NCBI GenBank assembly: GCA_910586975.1
Contig: CAJUKX010000028.1
Coordinates: 1-34,386 of the forward strand
Direction: 5' to 3'
DNA: 34,386 bases
Source of the DNA: an uncultured Muribaculaceae bacterium
Lineage (GTDB): Bacteria; Bacteroidota; Bacteroidia; Bacteroidales; Muribaculaceae
The position numbers and the translations under genes are program-made. The notes below the pieces were generated by a model. It was not told the DNA's origin. It saw only the letters and a program-made list of their open reading frames with translations, and made no database searches. Shown one piece after another: positions 16,176 to 23,906 of this stretch. The number at the start of each line of letters is the position of its first letter. The first letter of the stretch is position 1.

Positions 16176-17414
16176 TCAAAGGGTTACCAGTGTGTTGAAA
16201 TCGCTCATAATGTTGCTCATCACCCTGTCGAAGTAGTTGCCCCGAACCAGACCGTCGGAGTCCTGGATGGTGACGTTGCGCTCGCCGTCGTAGTTTTCAA
16301 TATATCCGTCGCGCAGTTCCCAAACCGACACGATTGCCGGATTGAGCCACGATTCCTTGGAGAAATCGAGGTCGAGGGGGCCTTCCTGCTCCTCCTCGCG
16401 TTCTATCTTGGCCGAGGTGGAGTAGGCCAGCATGCAGTTGTTGAGTGCGTAGAGTATGAAGGGGCTGTGGGTGGTGAGCACCAGAGTGTCGCGGCTGTGG
16501 TCTATCATGGCAATTATGTCGTACACCAGGCCGGCCTGGGTGAGGGGGAACAGATTCTGCTCAGGCTCCTCGATAACGATGTTTGAGAATTCGGCCTTGC
16601 CGGCGCTCTTAAGGCGGTTGAGCCTCCGCAGCACCGGGTTAGACATGTCGCCGCTCTCCACGGCGGCAATCAGTGCGGCTATAGACTTCTCGTCGAGCGA
16701 CAGGCGGCGGCTGTTGCCCTGGCGCACCTTGTCGTATTTCTCGTATGAATAATCATCGTCGTGGGTGTAGATCCATTTGGTCATGTAGTTGAGCAGCACA
16801 TACAGCGGCGTGGCCGACTGCAGACCGCTCGAAGCCTGGTCGAGATGAATCTCGCTGCCGTTGCCCAGGATGAGCATGTTCTCGCGGTCGCTTTCGCGGA
16901 AATAGAAGCTCACGCCCAGATTGCGCAGGTTCAGAGCCTCCTCGCGGCCAAATTTGGTGCGTATATTCAGCCAGTCAAACAGAAAATTGCGCAGATAGAA
17001 CTGCGGCCACTGCAGGGTGGCTATACCCGGCAGCGCTATTACGTTGCGCTCGGCGGGGATATAGGTGTTCTTTGATACGCGGGCGTTGTCAAAGTCATCG
17101 GTACGTGATATCTGCACCTTGCTGTCGCTGTAGTCGAGTATTATGGCATGACCATGATAGTGAATTTCGGATTTTTCTGAAAAATAGTCGGCCATGTTGT
17201 GATATTTTATAAGCACCTGCACTATAAGGCTGCGGTCGACGTGGTCAAGGCCCTGGCGTATTATCAAATCCTTCTCGAGCCATTGGCAGAAGCTGATTAT
17301 CTTGGCAATGGTACTCTTACCGGAGCTTTGGGGGCCGATAAACACGTTGATCTGATTGAGATTGATATCCACATCCTTCAGCGGACCTATGTTTTTTATG
17401 ATTAATCGCGACAT
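16176..17414 (-). CDS. AAA/SMC-like (OLD-type) ATPase without a nuclease domain
   Basis: The 412-aa cytoplasmic ATPase has an ABC/SMC-like head: Walker A GPQSSGKST (27-35), a signature-like motif LDQASSGLQSATP (191-203), Walker B NIVIEEPEQNLFP (278-290), and a switch region LVLTTHSPFILYALN (311-325). This arrangement fits AAA_15/AAA_21 and OLD-family ATPases, but the chain ends about 90 residues later, too short for the TOPRIM nuclease of OLD or GajA proteins. The frame opens at a TTG at 17426, but the ATG at 17414 fits the usual start (MSRLIIKNIGPL) and the promoter. A small protein follows within 4 nt. Similar ATPase-plus-partner pairs occur in phage defence systems such as Septu and PARIS; whether this is one is unproven. 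Confidence 0.85.
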   Translation of the reverse strand: MSRLIIKNIGPLKDVDINLNQINVFIGPQSSGKSTIAKIISFCQWLEKDLIIRQGLDHVDRSLIVQVLIKYHNMADYFSEKSEIHYHGHAIILDYSDSKVQISRTDDFDNARVSKNTYIPAERNVIALPGIATLQWPQFYLRNFLFDWLNIRTKFGREEALNLRNLGVSFYFRESDRENMLILGNGSEIHLDQASSGLQSATPLYVLLNYMTKWIYTHDDDYSYEKYDKVRQGNSRRLSLDEKSIAALIAAVESGDMSNPVLRRLNRLKSAGKAEFSNIVIEEPEQNLFPLTQAGLVYDIIAMIDHSRDTLVLTTHSPFILYALNNCMLAYSTSAKIEREEEQEGPLDLDFSKESWLNPAIVSVWELRDGYIENYDGERNVTIQDSDGLVRGNYFDRVMSNIMSDFNTLVTL

Positions 17415-17439
17415 GAGACTTTTCAATTACTTTTATTTG

Positions 17440-17447
17440 CAAATATA
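17440..17447 (-). promoter_or_regulatory. -7 box of the ATPase operon promoter
   Basis: TATATTTG on the minus strand matches TAnnTTTG. CTTG (17468-17471), holding the TTG core of the -33 box, is 20 bp upstream. The predicted start is near 17437, giving a leader of about 23 nt to the ATG at 17414. Confidence 0.6.
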
Positions 17448-17522
17448 ATGATAGCGGCGACAAAAAACAAGCCTGTTTTAAAAAAAATAAGTAACTTTAT
17501 CCCCGTATTCACAACTTTTGCA

Positions 17523-18605
17523 ATGGAATCCACCCTTACGCCCAAGCCAAGGCTTTACCACTTCGACATCATCAAGGGAGTGGCTATATTTTTAGTGATT
17601 ATGGGACATGTGCTCACCATGTGTGTGCGCTCGATAGACCGTGCCACGGTTTTCAAGATCATAGGCCAGATACACATGCCGCTGTTTTTCTTTATCAGCG
17701 GATGGTTTGCCTACCGTGAGGACGCGCGGGGACTGCCGGTGCTGCCCAAACTGCGCAGCCGTGCCTTGCAGCTGCTTGTACCTATGGTGGTTGTCAGCTC
17801 ATTATGGATATATTACTTTCCACATTCAGGTCTTGAGTCGCCGCTCGATTCCACATGGTGCGGACTGTGGAGCAACGAGTGGAAAAACGGCTATTGGTTT
17901 ACCCCGGTGCTGTTTGAGATAATATTGTGCTACAGTGCCGCAGTACTGATGCTGCGGCGTGTCAGCTCGGCTGCAGGCGCTTGCCTGTGCGGCGCGGCGG
18001 TATGGGGCATAATGCTTCTGTTGTCTATGTGTTGCGGCGACGTGTCGTCCGCACTCAACGGCTGGGGCAGTTTCTCACTCGCCACGGCGTATTTCCCGGC
18101 ATTCTATTTCGGTGCAATGGGCAGCCGCTACCGCGATGGCTTCAAGAGTGCGCTTGCATCGTCCGGTCTGATGACCGTGGCCATAATTGTCTTTGCCATT
18201 ACACTCTACTACTGCTGCTGGCCGTGGGAAATGCCGCAGAATGCGGCCTTGAGCATCCTTGTGCCGCCCGTCATGCACATAGCGCTGGCCGTGATAACCC
18301 TCAGGGTGTTTGAGCAATGGAGTACGGCTGCGCTCAAGCCCGGGGCATCGGCCTTGGCCTGTGGGGCTGCCTCGTGGTGGATGTTGCTCGGGCGTGAGAG
18401 CCTTGCCATCTATCTGCTGCACTATTTCTTCCTGTTTCCGATGGGAGTTTTCAGGCCGTGGCTCGAGGCCGTGAATGTAAGTTTTGTACCCCTGGCGGCC
18501 TTCTCGGCCTTGTGGGCATTGCTCATTTCGCTGTGCGTGTTGGCCGTGGTGAGGATAATATCGCTGTCGGCCCCCCTGGCATTTATGCTGACGGGCAAAA
18601 AATAA
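17523..18605 (+). CDS. Membrane acyltransferase (acyltransferase 3 family)
   Basis: The 360-aa integral membrane protein has about ten hydrophobic segments. The N-terminus carries the family signature: YHFDIIKGVAIFLVIMGHVL, with the conserved acidic residue near the start of the first helix and the catalytic-type His in MGH, followed by MPLFFFISGWF. Such enzymes transfer acyl groups, often acetyl, to surface sugars or lipids. The frame is open from 17448, but that start would overlap the divergent ATPase promoter; MESTLTPKPRLYHFDIIKG starting at 17523 fits the family. A weak -7-like TAACTTTA is at 17492. The substrate cannot be told; no glycan cluster is nearby. Confidence 0.85.
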   Translation: MESTLTPKPRLYHFDIIKGVAIFLVIMGHVLTMCVRSIDRATVFKIIGQIHMPLFFFISGWFAYREDARGLPVLPKLRSRALQLLVPMVVVSSLWIYYFPHSGLESPLDSTWCGLWSNEWKNGYWFTPVLFEIILCYSAAVLMLRRVSSAAGACLCGAAVWGIMLLLSMCCGDVSSALNGWGSFSLATAYFPAFYFGAMGSRYRDGFKSALASSGLMTVAIIVFAITLYYCCWPWEMPQNAALSILVPPVMHIALAVITLRVFEQWSTAALKPGASALACGAASWWMLLGRESLAIYLLHYFFLFPMGVFRPWLEAVNVSFVPLAAFSALWALLISLCVLAVVRIISLSAPLAFMLTGKK

Positions 18606-18640
18606 GGGGTGAGTATGTGTGTTCTTTGGGTTAAATTGCG

Positions 18641-18648
18641 TAACTTTG
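18641..18648 (+). promoter_or_regulatory. Promoter of the rlmL-purD-pdxB run
   Basis: TAACTTTG matches TAnnTTTG and lies 26 nt before the ATG at 18675. No exact TTTG was found at the -33 position; TGTG at 18616-18619 is the nearest. Confidence 0.6.
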
Positions 18649-18674
18649 CATCGTAAAAGCGAAACTGCACAAGT

Positions 18675-20138
18675 ATGGAAAATAAATTTGAAATGGTGGC
18701 CAAGACTTTTCAGGGACTTGAAGAGGTGTTGGCCGAGGAATTGCGCTCTATCGGGGCGGAAAATGTACAGCCCGGGCGGCGTATGGTAGGTTTTGAAGGC
18801 GACCTTGAGATGCTCTACAAGGCTAATCTGTCGTGCCGAACGGCGTTGAGGATTCTAAAGCCATTTTATAAGTTCCGTGCCGGCGATGCCGACTCGCTCT
18901 ACGAGCACGCCAAGGAGTTTGATTGGTCAACACTGCTGTCGCTCGACAAGACTTTCTCGATTGACACTGTTGCCAACTCCGACGAATTCAAGCATACACG
19001 CTTCGTCACATACCGCATCAAGGATGCCATAGTAGACTGGTTCAAAGACCGCTACGGCGAGGACAAGCGCCCCGGTGTGCGCCTGCAGGATGCCGATGTG
19101 ATGATCAACGTGCATATCAACGGCAAGGACGTCACCCTGTCGCTCGACTCATCGGGCGAGTCGCTCCACAAGCGCGGCTACCGTGTGGCTCAGACCGAAG
19201 CGCCCATCAACGAGGTGCTCGCCGCCGGTATAATACTGCGCAGCGGCTGGAGAGGTGACTCCACATTTATCGACCCCATGTGCGGTTCGGGCACATTCCT
19301 CATCGAGGCCGCACTTATCGCCGCCAACATCAATCCCGGCATATACCGCAAGGACTTTGCCTTTGAGCGTTGGCCCGACTTTGACCGCGACCTGTTTGAC
19401 CGCCTTTACAACGACGACTCCAACGAGCGCGATGTCACCTGCAAGATCTACGGTGCCGACATATCACCCAAAGCCATAGAAATAGCCCGCGCAAACATTA
19501 AGAGCGCCGGCGTGGCCAAATATATAGAGCTCGAACGCCGTGCCATAGCCTCGTGGACCGAGGCGCCTAAGCCGGCCGGTGTGCTCATCACCAATCCCCC
19601 CTACGGCGAGCGCATATCGGCTCCCGATATGGATGCTCTCTACCAGACCATCGGTTCAAAACTCAAGCACGTGTTTGTGGGTTACCACGCATGGGTGCTC
19701 GGTTATCGCGACGAGTACTTTGCCAAGATAGGTCTGGCACCCTCTGAGAAGATAGCCATACTCAACGGCTCGCTCGAATGCTCGCTGCGCGAGTACGTGA
19801 TTTTTGAAGGCGACCGCAAGGAATTTGTACGCAGCGGCGGACGCATAGGCAAGGGCGAGGCTTCGCCCTCATCCACCCGCGGATCACGCACCGGCGACAA
19901 GCGCCGCACCTCACGTCCGGGTACCGACCGCAATGGCCGCTCCGACGGCAAATTCTCGCGTTTCGGCAATTCGGGCCCCCGCCGCGAGGCTCCGCAGCCC
20001 CGCGAGCAGGAATCGGAAAATCCGTTGGCAAAGCGCCGCAATCCCGACGCGCTCAAGTCAATCCAGGGCCGCAAGCCCACACTGCCGCCTATGGAAGGCC
20101 CCATCATGCGTCCACGAGGCTGGAAAAAGAAAAATTAA
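18675..20138 (+). CDS. rlmL: THUMP-domain class I SAM-dependent RNA methyltransferase (RlmL-like)
   Basis: The 487-aa protein has an N-terminal ferredoxin-like/THUMP region (about 1-160, starting MENKFEMVAKTFQGLEEVLA) and a Rossmann methylase domain. Key motifs are DPMCGSGTFLIEAA (about 199-212) for S-adenosylmethionine binding and NPPYGER (about 307-313), the N-methyltransferase signature. It corresponds to the N-terminal half of E. coli RlmKL, which makes m2G2445 in 23S rRNA. From about 390 on, a disordered tail rich in Arg, Gly, Ser and Pro extends about 100 residues, probably binding RNA. It is the first gene of a run with purD 21 nt downstream. The exact target base is inferred from the family. 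Confidence 0.88.
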   Translation: MENKFEMVAKTFQGLEEVLAEELRSIGAENVQPGRRMVGFEGDLEMLYKANLSCRTALRILKPFYKFRAGDADSLYEHAKEFDWSTLLSLDKTFSIDTVANSDEFKHTRFVTYRIKDAIVDWFKDRYGEDKRPGVRLQDADVMINVHINGKDVTLSLDSSGESLHKRGYRVAQTEAPINEVLAAGIILRSGWRGDSTFIDPMCGSGTFLIEAALIAANINPGIYRKDFAFERWPDFDRDLFDRLYNDDSNERDVTCKIYGADISPKAIEIARANIKSAGVAKYIELERRAIASWTEAPKPAGVLITNPPYGERISAPDMDALYQTIGSKLKHVFVGYHAWVLGYRDEYFAKIGLAPSEKIAILNGSLECSLREYVIFEGDRKEFVRSGGRIGKGEASPSSTRGSRTGDKRRTSRPGTDRNGRSDGKFSRFGNSGPRREAPQPREQESENPLAKRRNPDALKSIQGRKPTLPPMEGPIMRPRGWKKKN

Positions 20139-20159
20139 CCACTTCATCATTCATATACA

Positions 20160-21437
20160 ATGAACATTCTCCTTCTGGGCAGTGGCGGCCGCGAATCGGC
20201 TCTGGCCCGCAAGATTTCAGAAAGCAAGCGTTGCTCACACCTTTGGATAGCTCCCGGTAACGGCGGCACTGACGCATACGGTACTAATGTGGCTCTCTCG
20301 CCCCTCGACTTCGACGCAATCAAGAATTTCGTGGCCGAAAATGCCGTTGATATGATTGTGGTGGGTAATGAAGACCCCCTGGTGGCCGGTATATACGACT
20401 ATTTTGAAAATGACGGCGTGCTTGTGGTAGGCCCGTCCAAGGCAGCTGCCGCGCTCGAAGGCTCAAAAGACTTTGCAAAGGGCTTTATGAGCCGCCACGG
20501 CATACCTACAGCCGCTTACGCTACATTCACAGCCGAAACCCTTGAGCAGGGCAAGGAATTTCTTGCCACCCTCAAGGCTCCCTATGTGCTCAAGGCCGAT
20601 GGCCTTGCCGCCGGCAAGGGCGTGCTTATAATTCCCGACCTCGCCGAGGCTCAGGACGCTCTGGCCGAGATGCTTGCCGGACAATTCGGCGAATCATCGC
20701 GCAAGGTGGTTATCGAAGAATTCCTCAGCGGCATAGAGTGCTCTGTATTCGTGCTCACCGACAGCAACGGCGGCTACCGCATACTGCCCGTTGCCAAGGA
20801 CTACAAGCGCGTGGGCGAAGGCGACACCGGCCCCAATACCGGCGGTATGGGCGCGGTAAGTCCCGTGAAGTTTGCCGATGCCGAATTCATGGATAAGGTA
20901 GAAAAACGTATTATCATCCCAACTATCGAGGGACTGCGCAAGGAAGGCCTCACATACCGCGGATTCATATTCCTGGGCCTGATAAACGTAGACGGCGAGC
21001 CTAAGGTGATAGAATACAACGTGCGCATGGGCGACCCCGAGACCGAGGTGGTGATGCCCCGTCTGGCCTCTGACCTGGTAGACCTGCTCGAAGGCTGCGC
21101 CAAGGGAGATCTGGGCGATATCCCTGCCGAGCACGATCCCCGCGCAGCCGTTACGGTAATCGCCGTGAGTGGCGGTTATCCCGGTTCGTACCCCAAGGGC
21201 AAGGAAATAACAGGCTGTCTCACACCGGCCGACTCGCTGGTGTTCCATGCCGGTACCAAGAAAGACGCCGAGGGCCGCATACTCACCTCGGGCGGTCGTG
21301 TGCTGGCAGTGACATCATACGGCGACAATCTGCAGGATGCCTTGGCCAAGAGCTACAAGAGCCTTGCCGACATACACTTCGACGGCATGGCTTATCGCCG
21401 CGACATAGGCCTTGATGTAATAAACTACAAGGGCTGA
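20160..21437 (+). CDS. purD: Phosphoribosylamine-glycine ligase (GAR synthetase)
   Basis: The 425-aa enzyme of purine synthesis joins phosphoribosylamine and glycine with ATP. It begins MNILLLGSGGRESALARKI, the family's N-terminal signature. ATP-grasp features include VLKADGLAAGKGVLI (about 142-156), VVIEEFLSGIECSVF (about 183-197), and GPNTGGMGA. The metal and substrate region reads VIEYNVRMGDPETEVVMPRL (about 284-303). Length is normal. It lies 21 nt after the methylase and 16 nt before the membrane protein. Confidence 0.96.
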   Translation: MNILLLGSGGRESALARKISESKRCSHLWIAPGNGGTDAYGTNVALSPLDFDAIKNFVAENAVDMIVVGNEDPLVAGIYDYFENDGVLVVGPSKAAAALEGSKDFAKGFMSRHGIPTAAYATFTAETLEQGKEFLATLKAPYVLKADGLAAGKGVLIIPDLAEAQDALAEMLAGQFGESSRKVVIEEFLSGIECSVFVLTDSNGGYRILPVAKDYKRVGEGDTGPNTGGMGAVSPVKFADAEFMDKVEKRIIIPTIEGLRKEGLTYRGFIFLGLINVDGEPKVIEYNVRMGDPETEVVMPRLASDLVDLLEGCAKGDLGDIPAEHDPRAAVTVIAVSGGYPGSYPKGKEITGCLTPADSLVFHAGTKKDAEGRILTSGGRVLAVTSYGDNLQDALAKSYKSLADIHFDGMAYRRDIGLDVINYKG

Positions 21438-21453
21438 AAGGGTTGCCGAAGAA

Positions 21454-22440
21454 ATGCGTTCCGCTATCCTGAGCCAGAATTTTCATAAGCGCAACGCCGC
21501 ATTCATCATGATTGCGGTGGCTGCGTTGTATGTGGTGTTGACATCGGGCATGCCCGGATTTCTGCCTCCGCAGGGCGATCAGGGTATATGTCTGCCCTCG
21601 CCCGGCGAGTGGAAGCTGCCCGGCTGGGTGGCAATAGGCTCTAACGTGGCTCTCAACATCGCCATAATGTCGATGATGATAATCGTGAACAAGACGTTCA
21701 ACGTGCTCAGAGCCATGACGTGGCTCCACGTGGGTCTGTTTGCGATAATGCAGGCTGCCTTGCCCCGCGAGATAGTTACCCTTAATTCAGGTACTTTGCT
21801 TGCTCTGGCCGTTATATGCTGCATCTACCTGCTGTTCTCGTGCTACGCTCAACCCGAGCGTGTAAGGCGCGTGTTCCTGGCATTCATGGTTTTGTCGCTC
21901 GGCGCCACCACTCAGTACAGTTTTGTGGTATTCATACCGGTATTCTGGCTGATAACCGTGCAGATGCGCATATTCAACACGCGCACCTTGCTGGCTTCTA
22001 TACTCGGCCTGCTCACGCCTTGGGTAATACTGTTCGGCTTGGGTATAGTTACTCCCGCCGATGTGCATGCGCCCGTGATAACCAGTGTATTGGGCGACCC
22101 CTTCCTGCGACCGGCTCTGTATGTGTTTATCATAGCGGTGCTGACGGCCTTCTTGCTGGTGACCTCCACAGTGCTCAACGTGCTCAAGACCATAGCCTAC
22201 AACGCGCAGGCGCGGTCGTACAACGGCGCCCTTACCATAGTTGCCTCAGTGACCATAATGGCCATGCTTGTCAACTATAACAATCTGCTGGCATACCTGC
22301 CTTTGCTCAACATGTGCGCTGCCTACCAGCTCACCCATTATTTTGTAAATCATCGTTTCGATCGGCAGTATGCGGCTGTGCTTGCCGTGTGTGCCCTGTA
22401 TGTTGTATTGTATCTATGGCGAATAACTATCCAAAGGTGA
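21454..22440 (+). CDS. Polytopic membrane protein of unknown function
   Basis: I do not recognise the family with certainty. The 328-aa protein has eight or nine predicted membrane segments, for example FIMIAVAALYVVLTSGM, LLALAVICCIYLLFSCYA, and PALYVFIIAVLTAFLLVTST. Such proteins occur between purD and pdxB in related genomes as far as I recall, possibly as an unnamed DUF family. It begins 16 nt after purD and overlaps the start of pdxB by 25 nt, which points to a translationally coupled operon. No catalytic motif is visible. Confidence 0.8.
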   Translation: MRSAILSQNFHKRNAAFIMIAVAALYVVLTSGMPGFLPPQGDQGICLPSPGEWKLPGWVAIGSNVALNIAIMSMMIIVNKTFNVLRAMTWLHVGLFAIMQAALPREIVTLNSGTLLALAVICCIYLLFSCYAQPERVRRVFLAFMVLSLGATTQYSFVVFIPVFWLITVQMRIFNTRTLLASILGLLTPWVILFGLGIVTPADVHAPVITSVLGDPFLRPALYVFIIAVLTAFLLVTSTVLNVLKTIAYNAQARSYNGALTIVASVTIMAMLVNYNNLLAYLPLLNMCAAYQLTHYFVNHRFDRQYAAVLAVCALYVVLYLWRITIQR

Positions 22441-23453
22441 TTATCGAGCGCAATGTGCCCTTTATGGACGCACTCGAGGCTGTGGCTGATGTAAAATATC
22501 TGCCATACGGAGAAATAACCCCCAAGGCCGTGGCCGATGCCCGCGCTCTGGTGGTGCGCACGCGCAACCGTTGCGATGCCTCGCTGCTCGAAGGCTCTGA
22601 TGTGACCATAGTGGCCACAGCCACCATCGGCACCGACCACATAGACCTGCCCTGGTGTGCCGCCCGGGGCATAGAGGTGGCCAATGCTCCCGGCAGCAAT
22701 GCACCGGCTGTGGCTCAATATGTGTTCTCGTCCATCGCAAGGCTCATCAACCGCCCCGTGTCAAACTATACCATAGGCATAGTGGGGGTGGGGCACGTGG
22801 GTTCAATAGTTGAGCGATGGGCCCGCAGCCTCGACATGAAAGTGATGCTCTGCGACCCTCCGCGCCAACGTGCCGAGGGCGGCGATATGTGGCACACGCT
22901 CGCCGAGATAGCAGAGCGGGCCGATATAATCACATTCCACACACCGCTCACCAAGGAAGGCCCTGATGCCACATACCGGCTGGCTGACGAAAAATTCTTC
23001 AACTCCCTGCGCCGCGCCCCCATCATCATCAATACCGCCCGCGGTGCTGTGGTCGACAATGACGCATGGGTAAGAGCCATCACCGCCGGTGTGGCCGGTA
23101 AGGCCGTGGTAGACTGCTGGGAGGGCGAGCCGAATATCAACCTTGATCTGTTGCGGCTCAGTGCCATAGCCACACCGCATATAGCAGGCTACTCATTTGA
23201 GGGCAAGCAGCGGGCATCGCAGATGGCTCTTGATGCCGTATGCCGTCATCTGGGTCTGCCGTCGCTCAAAGTCAGCGGTCCCGCACCCAAATCAGTGGCA
23301 CGCTCCATCACACTGCGAGGCGCACTCGATTCGTATAACCCGCTTGACGACACCGCCGCCCTGCGCTCGGCATCCGATCCCGCCCTGGCATTCGAGGCAC
23401 TGCGCAACGGCTACAAACTGCGTCCCGAACTCGACGAGAAATTCAGCAACTGA
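22416..23453 (+). CDS. pdxB: 4-phosphoerythronate dehydrogenase
   Basis: The 345-aa NAD-dependent D-2-hydroxyacid dehydrogenase oxidises 4-phosphoerythronate in the DXP-dependent route to pyridoxal phosphate. The nucleotide-binding motif is GIVGVGHVGS. The catalytic residues fit Arg in NTARGAVVDN, Glu in CWEGEPNIN, and His in ATPHIAGYSFEGK, the last being characteristic of PdxB. The frame is open from 22314, but that part lies inside the membrane-protein gene; the ATG at 22416 (MANNYPKVIIERN) fits. It is slightly shorter than the E. coli enzyme. A nested repeat begins 10 nt after the stop. Confidence 0.92.
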   Translation: MANNYPKVIIERNVPFMDALEAVADVKYLPYGEITPKAVADARALVVRTRNRCDASLLEGSDVTIVATATIGTDHIDLPWCAARGIEVANAPGSNAPAVAQYVFSSIARLINRPVSNYTIGIVGVGHVGSIVERWARSLDMKVMLCDPPRQRAEGGDMWHTLAEIAERADIITFHTPLTKEGPDATYRLADEKFFNSLRRAPIIINTARGAVVDNDAWVRAITAGVAGKAVVDCWEGEPNINLDLLRLSAIATPHIAGYSFEGKQRASQMALDAVCRHLGLPSLKVSGPAPKSVARSITLRGALDSYNPLDDTAALRSASDPALAFEALRNGYKLRPELDEKFSN

Positions 23454-23462
23454 ATTTTTAAA

Positions 23463-23731
23463 GGGAATATGACATCCGGCAGGATGTCTGCCATACCGTA
23501 ACCGGGCATGTACGACCGTAGGAAGGACATGCCCGGGGACAACGACCTCATAGTAGCATCCGGAGGATGCAGTATAAGTTACCGCGATAACACGCTGTAT
23601 ATAAGGTGGTTTATGCTGCATCCTCCGGATGCTTCTCCTCCTGCACAGCCTACCGGGCATGCCCTCCCTACTGTCGTGCATACCCGGTTAAGGTATTTGC
23701 AGACATCCTCAGCCGGATGTCATATTCTTGG
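23463..23731. repeat. Nested palindromic element, copy C (type II arms, different central hairpin)
   Basis: The outer arms 23463-23510 and 23679-23730 are largely complementary and carry GACATCC-GGCA-GGATGTC on the left and GACATCC-TCAGCC-GGATGTC on the right. The left hairpin pairs CCGGGCATGT with ACATGCCCGG (23502-23511 with 23527-23536). The central hairpin differs from the other copies: 23555-23577 pairs with 23611-23633, 23 bp with one G-T, built from GTAGCATCC-GGA-GGATGC. The right hairpin pairs 23653-23662 with 23678-23687. It lies between pdxB and the fucosidase. Apparent ORFs through it are artefacts. Confidence 0.9.
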
Positions 23732-23814
23732 AAACATACGGAATATACACCAAAATGACATATAATTAAGTATCAGCATAATATACTGTCTATTACCTAA
23801 GCTTGATAAAAGTT

Positions 23815-23835
23815 ATGTTAATATTGTCCTGTTTT
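23815..23835 (+). promoter_or_regulatory. Shared regulatory site, copy 1 (fucosidase upstream region)
   Basis: The 21 bp here match 26970-26990 at 19 of 21 positions, with core GTTAATATTRTCCTRTTTT. It lies 39 bp upstream of the -7 box and about 70 bp before the fucosidase start. The other copy lies just upstream of the AraC gene. A binding site for that AraC protein is the likely reading. Confidence 0.55.
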
Positions 23836-23873
23836 TTATAATATATATCCTATCGTTTGAACGGCATAATTGC

Positions 23874-23881
23874 TAAATTTG
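23874..23881 (+). promoter_or_regulatory. -7 box of the fucosidase promoter
   Basis: TAAATTTG matches TAnnTTTG and ends 25 nt before the ATG. The nearest TTTG (23856-23859) is only 14 bp away, so the -33 element is poor. This would suit a promoter that needs an activator. Confidence 0.55.
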
Positions 23882-23906
23882 CAATTGATTTTACAATCTC
23901 TATACT

